A stretch of 64,000 bases of DNA from Cinclus cinclus (Eukaryota; Chordata; Aves; Passeriformes; Cinclidae): positions 5,527,194-5,591,193 of the forward strand of contig NC_085050.1 of assembly GCF_963662255.1 (NCBI RefSeq), written 5' to 3'. The notes under the pieces are model-generated. The model did not search any database and was not told the DNA's origin. It saw only the letters and a list, made by a program, of their open reading frames with translations. Below are positions 48,301-59,305 of this stretch, piece after piece (position 1 is the stretch's first letter; each line of letters starts with the position of its first letter). Made by a program: the position numbers and the translations under genes.

Positions 48301-51300
48301 AAAGGATGATGATTAAGGACAGTTTTAAACCTTGGTTACTCAGCTGACATTACTTTGTGTGCTCCTCCCTTCTGAATTCTTACCCAAAATACAAATAAAA
48401 TATTTATCTTCTCTGTTCAATCTGTTTACACATAATATAAAGCTCAACTTGCAAAGATCCTGTATTTAGGTAGCCCCATTCTTCACAGCAACACAATTAA
48501 ATGATGCACAGTAAAGCTTATCAGTGTGGTTGCATACACAAAATGAACACTAACTTGGGCAAAAGTTTGATTTCCCAAAACGAAGACTGGATTAAAATGC
48601 TGGTCATGTAACAAGTATAAAATTCAGGGGGAAAATGGAAGGAACCACCCTTTACTCCACTTACTTTCTTAAACGAAGGCATTTAACCACTACTCAGTCA
48701 GATTGTTCCTAGAGGGAAAACATTTACCAGCCCATCAAACACGCTCAGAGATAAATTCAAATCATTCCAGAAGAGTGATTGATTTACAGGGACGCTGATG
48801 AATGAGCTACCTGGTAACAACTTGCTGAACAAGGCGACATGATGAGTTCTGGAAGCAGAGCGATTGCCAGTACAATACAGAAAAAAACTCGATGCAAACA
48901 TTTCCTTTCAAAGAAGAAAATGCTCTTTGGAAGAAAGGGTAGCCTTTCCTGGATCAGAAGCACACAACCCACGTAGGACTACCATGAAAAAAGGTTTAGT
49001 TTATTACATAAACTTTCCAAGCAACACACAAAGCTCTGGCATTTAAGACTCATGTATTTGATGCCAAATTTGAACTTCATTTTGTTGTAAGGGTTTCTGT
49101 TCTCAGAGTGAATTCTGCAGGCAGACAAGTCTAGGTTTCATCCAAATTCACAAGCAACAACTACAGTAACTTAAAAACTGACCAGACAGAACTTTTTATG
49201 TAGGTATAGCCCTGCCCTAATAGAGGAAAAAAAAAAAAGAAATTTAACCTGAAATTGCCACTGGCAAACAATACAGCAAGTTCTTTCACAATCCAAACTT
49301 GCTAAATAGGAAGTCTATTGATTCTTCATGCAACAGCAGCTACCATTTGGCTGTGTCTCATGCAACGGGTACCAGTATGTTTCCCAATCTCAAACCAGGC
49401 CATTTATCTGTGCCTGAGCATGCATGGTTAGTAAGACCACAAGCAGTGTTCTGGAGATGTTAAATCTATCTGTAAACCTATTGGAGACTTACATGTGACA
49501 GAAACAAAACTCCAGTCTCATTAATCAAGGCAATGGCTGTGTGTGCTTCCTTAAACTCTAATGACTGTTTTATTTCGGACACAGCAGTATTTTAACCAGA
49601 ATGTGTTGAGAATCAATACATCAATTACACTTAATTACTTCTACTGGTTTAAGCTTAAGTATATTATGGTGCAGGGATGGGGGAGGGCAATTCCAGTTTG
49701 GGACTCTGGTGCCAACAAAGATTTTCTGGCAGGTTCCAAGCGTATTCTCCAGCAGCACAGGGAAATTGCATTAGGTATAAATGGAAGATTTGCTTCAAAT
49801 GTTACAGTTCAGGGAAATGCTGAATTCCACCTGGATTTAAACATCACACATATCCATCTAACAAAGAGGCCTACACTTTGGGGTATATCTTAAAGCAGGC
49901 CCCTTAAGATACTACAATTGGGAAAAACTAAAAAAAAAAAAAAAAAATTCCACCAAGGACATACTTAAGGAGACAATCCTAACTTGTGCTCTCAACTTCA
50001 TAGAACAACATCCTTTGTTACAAGCAATACTGGGGATTTGAGCAGTTCCCACTGTTTTTTAATTTTTTTAATGCAAATACCACAGACAATAAAGTGAGAC
50101 TGAAAACCCAGAGGAACAAGAACACTGCACACAGCCAGTTGAGCTCATTCTGGGAGACCCTACTGAAAAAGCCCTTTGACACTCAATAGAAACAGAGCAG
50201 ATTAATGGGATCCTTTCCACTATTTTACCAAGCAATAGATTTGAAATTTTTAAAAATGCTTTTATTTACATATATTATTTTTCAAATGAAAACACTACAT
50301 AAACTTAAAACAGCAGGGCAGCACACTGGAAAAAATATTCCCATGACAACTGAAACAGCAATTTGGAGATTAGACTCAAGCCTAAGGTTCATTACACTTG
50401 GAAGTATTTTCTTTGGCTTGTAAGAAACACCATCACCAATTTCCACTGAACACTTACACCCTCTCCATACAACCTGGGGCTGTTCTTCCTCAGAGGATTT
50501 AAATGAAGAAAGTATGGCTAAACCTGGAAGTATTTTTGTACAAAGTCCACTTGCTAAAGCAGAATTGGAAAGTTTAAAAACTTAGGACAGGATTACACAG
50601 ATTTATTTCAGGCTTCAAGCTGGTAATAAGGATGGAATTTTACTCTAGTTAATTGGTTTAGACACAGCAGCTAGGATTTGAGACAGATGCATCCTTAAGC
50701 TTTGGATAACAGTGACATGTGGATTAAAGCTATTAGTAAAAAGTTTGAACTCTCCACAATGGTCAGTCAGATATAAATAAAAAATAAAAGTTTCGTGGAC
50801 ATTCTGCCTAATAATGCAGCATTATGTACTTTGTTTCTTCATCACATTATTGTTACATTATGTTTTAGCAGATTATCTTTACTAACAAAGTTTAAATGAG
50901 ATTCCCAAATGATATATCAGTGCTGTGTACTGAACAAATGTTTAGACCCTGTCATGTTCTGTGAAGCTATCACAAAATGTCCATAAGAGCCAGTATAAGA
51001 CTCCCTACACGCAGAACTACTTTGACATAAGAGAACAGAGAGGGAGAAAAGTATGGCCTGAAAATATATATGTAGCACCATTTCAGAATAATTTCAAAGA
51101 ACTGTTAATAGTTACCTGCAAAAGTAGTACAAAAATATTAATATCCCAGTTATTGTTGAACCTGAAATTCAGATGTCTCATATGTAAAACACCAAAGATA
51201 AGCTGCCCTATCTTATTATTTATACAGAAAGACTGTGAGATGTTCAATCTCCTCTTACTGCTCATTAAGAGCACTGTGACAAAATTAAGCTCCCAAACCC

Positions 51301-54300
51301 AGTAACATCCCTGAAAGAGGTACAAAATGCCTTTCTCTGAAAATTCTCTGCTCTTACAGAATCACAGAATGTTTTACGTTGGACCTTAAGGATATTTTGT
51401 TCCAACCCCCTGCCATGGGAAGGATCTTTCCATTGGGCCAGACTGCTCAAAGTCACCTTGAACACTTCCAGGGATGGGGAAAAAAAACACTGCAAAATGG
51501 CACTTTAAAGTTTCCTGCAATTGACAATTAACTAGAAATATATATACACACACATATATATAAAAACCAACAGTATTTCTTACTGAGACAGACATTGAAG
51601 AAAACATTTTGCTAAACTGATAAAACACTAAATATTTCTACATCCTGTAGTATCTATGGGGTATGTTCTGTAAGAAATTAGGAGATTTGAGCTGTCCCAG
51701 AACTGTCTTCAGTGAGTTCTGAAAACAAGTACTGTGCTGCTCACTGGCTTGCCTTTGCTTCTTCAGCTGACAGAATATCTAGTTCAGATTAATTGTAGCA
51801 AAAATCGAAATTTTGGGAAGCAGAGCACATGCCACATGTGTGCTATAATGTGATAATGCAGTCAAAGCACAAAATAAATACCTTATCAATGGCTTTTCCA
51901 ACTCGGGATACACTGCTGTGAATGTCTTTGTGATCTGAGGCCAGTTTTTGGACTGTGTCTTTTATTCTTTTACAACACTGTGTCATAACAAGTGAAATCG
52001 TGCCCGACAAGTCCCCATCTTGATCTAGACAAAAGAGAGTAAAATTACCAACGTTGTTACAAACAAATGGCAATATTAAATCTCTTAACATGCAACAACA
52101 TAAAAAGACAAAAATGGTATTAAATACATGCAATCTAGAGAGTATTTGCAATGCAAGATCAGCTTAACTGAAGGCAGATGTACATGAATTCACCTTTATG
52201 AAAACTCTCCTGTGGAATTAGGAATCCAGGTGGGTGCACAGTAACACTGAACAAGTGCAACAGTTTAAAAATTTAACCTAAAGGTCTCATGTGTCTCAGT
52301 CACAGCCGATGAATAAACATCTCAAAGTAACATTCAGTTCACAAATCTCTTAGGACATAACAGAAGGATACTGAAGCTACTACAGGATCAGTTTTCTTTC
52401 AGACAGCCCCAGAAGTTACACAAGAACACTATGTTTAACTTCAACAGGGTGCAAGTAAAATGAGGGTGCAAGCAAAATGAGGGTGCAAGCAAAATGCATA
52501 TTAAGATTTAATTAATTAATTAATTAATTCTTGCCCTACAAGCCACCCACTGCTATTTGACTCTGGTTTTGAGCTGTATGAAGCTTCTGCTCCCTGACTT
52601 GTGGCAGTAGCTCTGAACAGTCTCCAACTCCCCTCAGTGGATGAGAAGCAGTCTGTGGAGGACTTGTGGACCTTGTTATGAGATCTATTCTTTAGAAACA
52701 GTGATATTTCTTAGCTGATGTCCAACAGGTTCACTGCTGTATGACCCATTCTGTGAAGAAAATAATAAACACTACAGGCTTACAAGCCCCTGACCACATC
52801 ACAGCACTTCACAGCTTATACCCTTTGTGCCTTGATTCAAATATCGCTCAGAAGCCTGAGTCAGAAAAAAAAAAAATTACATATTTTGGTACTTTACACA
52901 CCTCCTTTCTTCCTGCTTTTGATTTAAAAATACAAGGAAAATCTCCCTTCCAGTCCTACCTCTGAAGGTCTCTCTTTTCTCAAAGTTAATTCTACATGAA
53001 AGAATTTTTCCTTTAGGGACACAGATTTAGCAGCATTCCATTGCATGGGAAGGCTAATTTAAGTGGGAGAGCAGCTCAGAAATGTCTCCCTAATATCCCA
53101 GGCCCAAAACCTTCATGTGAAAAAACAAAATCACCAAAATATCTGTTCAGAAGAAGGATTATATGGGAAATACGTTTGCTTTTTAAGTTTGTTCCTTTTT
53201 ATTTCCTATTTTAACACATCTTTGCTTTCAGCAGCGTGTTAAGAGCCCAGTTTCTGGAGAGAGCAAAGGGAATCCAGAAAAAACTGCAATCATGGGGAGT
53301 AGATAATAATTTCACAGCCACTTTTTCTAGGCACCTTCCTTCTTGCACCCTCTAAACACTGCTGCTGACACTGTCACACCCCAAGCCATCCCCCTTCTGA
53401 CCAGCAAACAGCTCTGCCCAGCTCCACAAGCCCCAGCATGGGGAAGTTTCAACAGCATTTTTCCAACAGCCATGGGTTTTAAGAACAAAAATAAGCCTTA
53501 CCATTCTTTTTTCCCCCTCCAGTCCCACAAAGCCGAGGATCACCTCCTGGGCAAAAGGTAATGGGGCTCTGTGTTTTTTTTTTTTTTCCTAGCAGATGAG
53601 TGAGGAGCAATAGGACTGAAACAGTGACTTCAGTGATTCTATGCATCCCAAATTAAAACTGAAAATTCTGCTCAACTATTCCAAAAAGTTTGTCTCCCAA
53701 AATTATTTCAAGGATAATCATTTCTTCGTTGCTATTTAATTTTTATGACAAACACTTAAAACATGAAGGATCTTTAACTGTCTCATGGATTTTGCCATGG
53801 CAAAATGACCAGCCAGAGATTATACAACAAGCAAAATGGAAATACTCATTCCCCAACAAACAGAAAGGCTAAAATGCACTTTCTGAAAGCCATTAAGCTA
53901 AAACCCAAACAACCTACATAGGTACCTGCTCTTACCCCAAGCAAATAAGTGAATTATTGGCCCCTGACACTGTAGCAGAAACCCAACTCCAGGAAAGCAA
54001 TGAAAATGTCTACAGAGTAAAAGCCATCAGAACTGTAGGTTTCCCCTCTGCGCCCCTTTCTTTCAGCTCCAATCAATACATGAGCTACTTGCACTAACTC
54101 AGCAGGAGAAAGCCTGCAGCCATCCCTCCTGGTAATTCAGGGTTCACAGGACAGAGACACAGCTTCTCTCTGTGATGTGTGTGCATAAAAAAAATTAAAT
54201 ACATTGGCCCACAAACACTGAGCACAGAGCAGAGTCCAATGCCAAGTTTACTCAGCCAGACACACTTATACCATCCAAAAATATGCAATCCTTGGCTACT

Positions 54301-56729
54301 CCAGAGAGACAGATTTATTAAGGGAACAGAGAAGAAAAACCAACTTTGTCTTCCCATTCACAGGCCTGAGCACAGGGCTGGTCTGCCCATAGGCTTTAAC
54401 ATGAAATCAGCTCAAGACATTTTAATACACTGGGAGGGGGGGAAAAAACCAGTTTAGAGGTTAAAGCAGTTTCTAATACTTTCTTTTTCTCCACCCACTT
54501 CCTTTTTTTATCTACTACTTATTCAAGGTCATTTCATACATCTTTGCTCTTAGATCTTGTCCTAACTTCTTCTTCAGCAGTGAGGGCTTTCATTTCTCTT
54601 TTTTCCTCCGAAAGTACATCCAGGAGCCTATTTCTGCAGTTCATAGCCCTGAATTAGACTTCCACATTAAAATGTCTGGCTGCTTTCAATTCCATCTATT
54701 TTCAAAAACCCTCGAGATAGTGTATAACAGCTGGAAAAAAACCCTGTTATTTTTAGAAAGTTACATATAACATGTTAAAGAAAACAGAAAATAGTAATAA
54801 GGATTTTGGCCAGCTCACCCTCAGATACCATATTTGAAAAGTCCTTAGATGTCTGAGGGTGAACTAACAATGTATTGGCTTCGTTCTAGAGCACTTACTA
54901 AAAGAAAGCTTGGTTTGGAATGTGCTTTCTGGGACAGCATCACTTGGTAAGTGATGAAATTATGTCCAAGGCCTTCACTGGACAGTGCCAAAAAACGGCT
55001 AATCCAAGCTTGGATGGAAAACCCAACGAGGACCCTGAAAGAACCACATACTGGAATCTTCTAAAATCATTACGAAGAGAGTAAAAGCTCTGGAGCTGCA
55101 ACAGGAATGTCACAGTCAAACCTTTACAGCCCAAAAAAGACCAAAACAAGCATGAGGGTCACACACAAAGCTCTCCAGCCAAGTTCAGCACCTCTGTTTG
55201 TGAAGACATATTTTAGTGAGTGTCCTCAACGCCCAAGGACACTTTCAAACAGCACAAATAACAGTTACTGAAACACAGTACAAAACAACGCCAAAAATAC
55301 CAAGCCTTATTTTATCCCAAATAAACGCCTCACAATAGGAATTCCATGTTTGCTCTCTAAAGAAACTTCTGGGTACACACAGAGCAGCTCCAGCACACTC
55401 GTGCTTGTGTATTCCTACAGTTATCCACATTCCTGAGTAAGCTTTGCACCTGTATTTGCACAATACCACGGCAAACGCGTTTTCCCCCAACCAAACAAAA
55501 ACAAAAGCAGAGCAGCAGCACAGTTGCTCTCAAATTTGGTCTCAGGAGCCTGCAAGTTCTTATTTTTAATTCCTGACCCATCACTTGCTTCCTGCATGGC
55601 CTTGGGTAAATCACTTCAGCTGCCTCTCCATTCCCTCCCACTCAATAAACACGGCACTACCTCCATCTCCGGGATTTCGCAAGGTTTAAACGCGCCGTGT
55701 TTACAGCCCTCGCAAGTGCCCGGCATCAGCTGTGACACACAGACAAGGCTTGTTTACGTCCTGCTGAGCGCGGCTTCACCCTGAACACCGCCAAACCCAG
55801 CCACAGCAAAGGAACACACAACTCAGGCACACAGGAAAAGAGACAAAAAAAAGAAAAGAAATGGGGGCGGGGAGCGGAGGGGAGGGAAAGCAAACAGGTC
55901 AGCTCTGCCGTATTTCCTCTGTATTTCCCCTGGGGTGACCAACCCCTTTGTAACCCAGCATAAAGGGTTATGAACACACTGACCAGGGTCACGCCAGACC
56001 TGCTGACCAGGAACAAACAAACCTCTCCAGCAGCACATATGGGGCAGGAGAGGCCCGGGAGCGATCAGAGAATCATAGAATATGCTGAGTTGGAAGGGAC
56101 CCACCAGAACCACCGAGTCTGGATCCTGGTCCTGCACAGGACAACCCCAACAATCCCACCCTGATAATGCCGAGAGCATTGTCCCAACACTTCTTTAACT
56201 CCGTCAGCCTTGGTGCTGTGACCAGTGCCCTGGGGAGGCTGTTCCAATGCCCAGCCACTCTCTGGTGAAAAACCTTCTTCTGATATCCAACCTAAACCTC
56301 CCCTGCTACCACCTTTTAAGTATACCCTGGTAAACAACGACCCGAAAGCCCCGGGGCCGAGGGGGAAGACCCCCGGTCTCAACCCCCAGCACAGAACCCT
56401 TGGGGTGGGGGGATCCCTGGAGCAAGGGCCCTCCTTAGGGTTCCCAGCCCACAGAGCCCGAAGTTATGAGGAGTGTCCAGCCTACAACACCCCAAATTTT
56501 GGGCTTCCCCTCCCCGGAGAGAGGAGCGGGATCGCGACCCCTCGGCACAGGGGGCGCGCGGGTGGTGTGGGGGGGGTCTCCACGTACTCTCGGTCTGCAG
56601 GATCTCCCTGCGCAGCCCTCCCGCGTACTGGATCAGCTCCTCCAGGCTGCGCTCGCAGAGCTGTCCGTATCCCGAGAACTTCTGCAGCACCTTCTCCAGC
56701 TCCCGCTCCACCGTCACGCACTGGTCCAT
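33289..56729 (-). CDS. RMND5A: RMND5A, RING subunit of the CTLH/GID E3 ubiquitin ligase
   Basis: RMND5A pairs with MAEA as the RING module of the CTLH (GID) ubiquitin ligase. Nine exons on the minus strand: 56588-56729, 51882-52024, 45511-45645, 45253-45353, 40506-40672, 39654-39819, 37061-37163, 34847-35001, 33289-33352. They total 1176 nt, which is 391 aa plus TGA, the length I recall for human RMND5A. Every junction has GT..AG and the phases agree. The N terminus is [20 protein letters not shown]. LisH lies at about 114-146, CTLH at about 153-210, then the CRA region. The atypical RING has Cys336, Cys354, His356, Cys374 and Cys377 (LVCGH, KCPYCP). The protein ends AKQIFF. The gene is nearly invariant against the mammalian sequence I remember. 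It starts in a CpG island and runs towards CD8A copy 2. Confidence 0.97.
33633..33930 (-). mobile_element. CR1 LINE 3' fragment in RMND5A intron 8
   Basis: TAGAATCACAGAATGGTCTG, GGTTGGAAGGGACCTTAAGG and GGGCAGGGACACTTTCCACT are the complement of a CR1 3' end. The element lies in the same direction as RMND5A. Confidence 0.9.
34847..35001 (-). CDS. RMND5A: RMND5A exon 8, RING core
   Basis: It codes residues 320-370, from [20 protein letters not shown] to MFNGS. It contains Cys336, Cys354 and His356 (KLVCGH) of the atypical RING. The donor is GTAAGT. Confidence 0.96.
35002..37060 (-). other. RMND5A intron 7
   Basis: It is about 2.1 kb long. I see no nested gene or named repeat. Confidence 0.8.
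37061..37163 (-). CDS. RMND5A: RMND5A exon 7
   Basis: It codes residues 285-319, including [20 protein letters not shown] and ending NQKDELP. The donor is GTGAGT and the acceptor TTTCTGCAG. Confidence 0.96.
37164..39653 (-). other. RMND5A intron 6
   Basis: The 2.5 kb intron has a short (AAAT)n-like run at 38004-38024 and an A-run at 38908-38920. Nothing else is supported. Confidence 0.8.
39654..39819 (-). CDS. RMND5A: RMND5A exon 6, CRA region
   Basis: It codes residues 230-285, from [20 protein letters not shown] to [12 protein letters not shown]. The donor is GTATGC and the acceptor CCCTCCCAG. Confidence 0.96.
40506..40672 (-). CDS. RMND5A: RMND5A exon 5, CTLH/CRA
   Basis: It codes residues 174-230: [20 protein letters not shown] to [10 protein letters not shown]. 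It covers the end of CTLH and the start of CRA. The exon 4/5 junction splits Glu174. Confidence 0.96.
40673..45252 (-). other. RMND5A intron 4
   Basis: It is 4.6 kb long and AT-rich. I see no nested gene, tRNA or clear transposon. T-runs occur near 41450 and 43131. Confidence 0.75.
45253..45353 (-). CDS. RMND5A: RMND5A exon 4, CTLH start
   Basis: It codes residues 141-174: [20 protein letters not shown] to LRPAL. The donor is GTGAGT and the acceptor CCTCCCCAG. Intron 3 before it is only 157 bp. Confidence 0.95.
45511..45645 (-). CDS. RMND5A: RMND5A exon 3, LisH
   Basis: It codes residues 96-140: [20 protein letters not shown] to LDVAEELCQ, which holds the LisH dimerisation motif. It is phase 0 at both ends. 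Confidence 0.96.
45646..51881 (-). other. RMND5A intron 2
   Basis: The largest intron, 6.2 kb. It contains a CR1 fragment at 51357-51482 and an A-run at 49929-49946. I see no exon-like open frame with valid splice sites. Confidence 0.75.
51357..51482 (-). mobile_element. CR1 LINE 3' fragment in RMND5A intron 2
   Basis: It begins ACAGAATCACAGAATGTTTT, then TTGGACCTTAAGGATATTTT and CCCCCTGCCATGGG: the complement of a CR1 3' end, about 125 bp long. Confidence 0.85.
51882..52024 (-). CDS. RMND5A: RMND5A exon 2
   Basis: It codes residues 48-95: [20 protein letters not shown] to VGKAIDK, a helical region. The acceptor is TTTTGTCTAG and the donor GTATTT. Residues 48-52 are the most variable part against the human protein I recall. 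Confidence 0.96.
52447..52497. repeat. Three-unit 17-bp tandem repeat
   Basis: The unit GGGTGCAAGCAAAATGA occurs three times in a row, with one variant base in the first unit and the last unit cut short. Confidence 0.9.
52507..52530. repeat. (ATTA)n microsatellite
   Basis: About six ATTA units. Confidence 0.9.
56076..56320 (-). mobile_element. CR1 LINE 3' fragment beside RMND5A exon 1
   Basis: AGAGAATCATAGAATATGCT, GAGTTGGAAGGGACCCACCA and GGAGGCTGTTCCAATGCCCA are the complement of a CR1 3' end and body. It lies 270 bp from exon 1 and at the edge of the CpG island. Confidence 0.9.
56588..56729 (-). CDS. RMND5A: RMND5A exon 1
   Basis: It codes residues 1-47 and one base: [20 protein letters not shown] to REILQTE. 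The donor GTACGT starts at 56587. The start at 56729 gives the 391-residue family length. The same frame stays open upstream to another ATG at 56954. Confidence 0.95.
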
Positions 56730-57430
56730 CGCGCCCGGGCCGCGCTGCTCCTCCTCCTCCTCGTCCTGCTCCTCCTGCTGCCCCGCGGCCGGGCCCCCCG
56801 CGCAGCCCGGGCCCGCCGCCAGCCCCGGCCCTCGGGCGGCCCCGGCCCCGCTCCCGCGCGGCACCGTCGCCTCGGGCCGCCGCACTTCCGCGCAGGCAGC
56901 GCCGCGGACACACGGGGACCTCACGGCGCTCCGCGCAGGCAGCACCGCGGACACCTCAGCGAGGGTCCTTCGCGCAACCCAGGGCGGAGCGGCGATTTTC
57001 AGTCAGGCGACGCAACGGGCAGCTCTAGCCCGCCGCCGGCGGGGGAGGGCGTGTCGTTTTTCCCGGTGTCGCGGTGGAATCAGGAAGCGCTTCCATGTCA
57101 GGCGGCGCGTGGGAGTCAGCCTGGGGAATGAGTATGCCGGGGGTGTTGAGGATCAGGCAGGGAGATGGGCTGCTAAGCGCGGGGGGCCTGACGGTCGCTG
57201 TTGCCATGGCGACGCCGAGGCCTGAGGGGCGCTGGGCCCGGGAGGCCTCCGGGAGTCGGGATAGCTCCTCCGGATCTTGGCCCTTTGCGCCGAGGAGCGG
57301 TTTATGGCGGTGGGGTGGGTGTGGTGGTACTGCTGGGGTGGCCCCGGGTGACACCCGCGGCACAGGGGGTTCTCTCCCAGGCAGCCTGCGGAGAGTGCGT
57401 CTCGCAGCTGCCCCAAACATCGCACGAGCG
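56730..57430 (-). promoter_or_regulatory. RMND5A CpG-island promoter
   Basis: A GC-rich, CpG-dense stretch runs from exon 1 outwards. On the minus strand it holds CGGAAGTG (complement at 56882-56889), an ETS/GABP-type site, and a duplicated 25-bp element (56887-56911 and 56930-56954). No TATA box is obvious, as is usual for a housekeeping gene. Confidence 0.65.
56887..56954. repeat. 25-bp direct repeat in the RMND5A promoter
   Basis: The 25-bp element beginning TCCGCGCAGGCAGC lies at 56887-56911 and again at 56930-56954, with one mismatch and a 43-bp period. Confidence 0.93.
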
Positions 57431-57589
57431 AAGCTGAGTGGCGCCAGGGATGAGTTAAGGAGCCAGGCGATCCGGAAATGTATTTAACCTGGCGTTGGGT
57501 TGGTAATTGGTCGATAGACTTCCTGCTGGGTGCTGTGTTGGCCAAAAGGCTGAAATGCATTGGACTGGCAGTGGCTTATAAAACTGTCC

Positions 57590-58100
57590 TCAAAGAGATG
57601 CCTCAGATTGAATTCCTCTTGGCTAACACCAGCTCCAGGTGAACTCAGAGGAGACCACCAAGTTGCTGAGAGGGGTGAAGCACTTCTGTGGGAAAAGGCT
57701 GAGAAAATTGGGATTGTTCAGCCTGGGAGAGAGAAAGCTTTGAGTGACCCTTTGTGGCCTTCCACTACCTGAAGGGAATTTAGAGAAAAGATGGGGCAAG
57801 AACTTGACAAGGGCATGTAGTGACAAAAGGGGGAATGGCTACAAAGTGAAAGGGAGCAGGTTTAGATTGAATATTAGGGGAAAAAAACACTTTACTTTGG
57901 GGTTGGGGAGGCTCTGGCACAGGCTGTCCAGTGAAGCTGTGGATGCCCCATCTCTGGAAGTGTTCAAGGCAGGCTGAATGGGGCTCTGAGTAACCTGGAC
58001 TAGTGGAAGGTGTCCCCACACGTGGCAGGAGCGTTGGAACTCAATGGTCTTCAAGGTTTTTTCCAGCCCAAACCATTCTGTGATTTTATGATGATGGCTC
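57590..58100 (+). mobile_element. CR1 LINE 3' fragment, longest in the window
   Basis: Typical CR1 text runs in order: GATTGTTCAGCCTGGGAGAG, GGTTTAGATTGAATATTAGG, GGCTCTGGCACAGGCTGTCC, GGCTCTGAGTAACCTGGACT, and an end CCATTCTGTGATTTTATGAT. It is about 500 bp long and plus-oriented. Confidence 0.93.
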
Positions 58101-58679
58101 TATGAGCTTTGGTATTCAGAGGCAGTAGACCAGGACACGCAGGACTGTGTGTTTTGTGTAGCACAGTATGTACAAAGCTCCTAATAAATCTGGACAAAGT
58201 TCACTGGAAAACCAGCATTTGGTCTGAGTCTGAGCTAGTGTTTCATCTGTGTCCACAGTGCTGGGCAGGATGGGAGAATCAAGTTCTGTATTCTGGTGAG
58301 AATACAGGAATTCTGTCATGTGTACTGTCAGCAATTGGTCAGATTTCTGCTGCTTTTATATGTTTTTGCTCTTTATTTAATCACAAATTATGCTTAAATA
58401 CAAGCACTATCTTCTGGTTTCCTAGGTCATCAGCACAGGGGTTTATTGCACTCAAGCAAGGACTATTTATTTCTTTTGGACGTTAAACACATCTGGTCTT
58501 CCCCAAAGGGCCAACAAATAGTTTTTCACTGGTACAAAAACAGAAAATGCAAGCTGCCTAGGAAAAAATTGTCTTTATCTGAAGCTTTAATGTTTTTATT
58601 CTGCTTCTGTAAGTTGTTTTGCCCCGATTGATGTCCGGTTTTGTATGGTTAGTCACTGTGTGTTTATAGCAGATCAAAT

Positions 58680-58920
58680 TCCCGCAGGGGGTGACCATCA
58701 GATCCAGCTGCGGCAAGCCCTGATCACCTGCCCGGGTGTCACAGCTGACCCTGAGCAGGGGGTTGGGCTTCAGAGCCTCCCGGCGTCCCGTCCAACCTGA
58801 ATTCCTGCGTGAATCACCACCAGATCACCGGGACTGCCTCACCCAAATGGCAGGGGGTGGAACTGGATGGTCTTTGAGGCCCTTCCCAACCCAAACCATG
58901 CCAATATTCCACGGTTGAAC
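58680..58920 (+). mobile_element. CR1-like remnant
   Basis: GGCAGGGGGTGGAACTGGAT, GGTCTTTGAGGCCCTTCCCA and ACCCAAACCATGCCAATATT resemble a CR1 3' end. The left boundary is uncertain. Confidence 0.65.
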
Positions 58921-59227
58921 AGCCAGGGCTTTAGCTGAGCTGTCAGTAGTGGTCACTATGTTACAGATTCATACCTCTGTTAAATCTACTTCCCGTTGGC
59001 CACTTGTACAAAGCAGGAAACATCTTCTGATTTAAAATTCCTCTGCCTACAACACAGTATTGTCTGGGCTGCTGCCATCTTGGTTTGAGACTCTCACAGA
59101 AGCTTCTTTATTTTATTTAATACCAATTACAAGGAGGCACGGTTTCATACCACACCTAAAACATGTTGAGATGTACCCATGTTGATAAAGAAGCACGTCG
59201 AGAATTTGTGTTAGTGAATTCCCGGAA

Positions 59228-59305
59228 ATTCACAGAATCAGAGAATATTCTGAATTGCAAGGGACCCACAAGGATCATCGAGCTCCAGTTCCTGTCATCA
59301 AAGTA
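59228..59305 (-). mobile_element. Short CR1 3' remnant
   Basis: TCACAGAATCAGAGAATATT, then GCAAGGGACCCACAAGGATC: the complement of a CR1 3' end, about 75 bp. Confidence 0.7.

Larger units (their letters stand above)
52025..56587 (-). other. RMND5A intron 1
   Basis: It is 4.6 kb long. It contains a three-unit tandem repeat (52447-52497), an (ATTA)n run (52507-52530) and a CR1 fragment (56076-56320). No nested gene is seen. Confidence 0.75.

Noticed and set aside
56225..57225. Several 190-270 codon open frames on both strands of the CpG island
   Set aside because: GC-rich DNA has few stop codons. Only the MDQCVTVE frame joins valid exons; the others are Pro/Ala/Arg-rich shadows.
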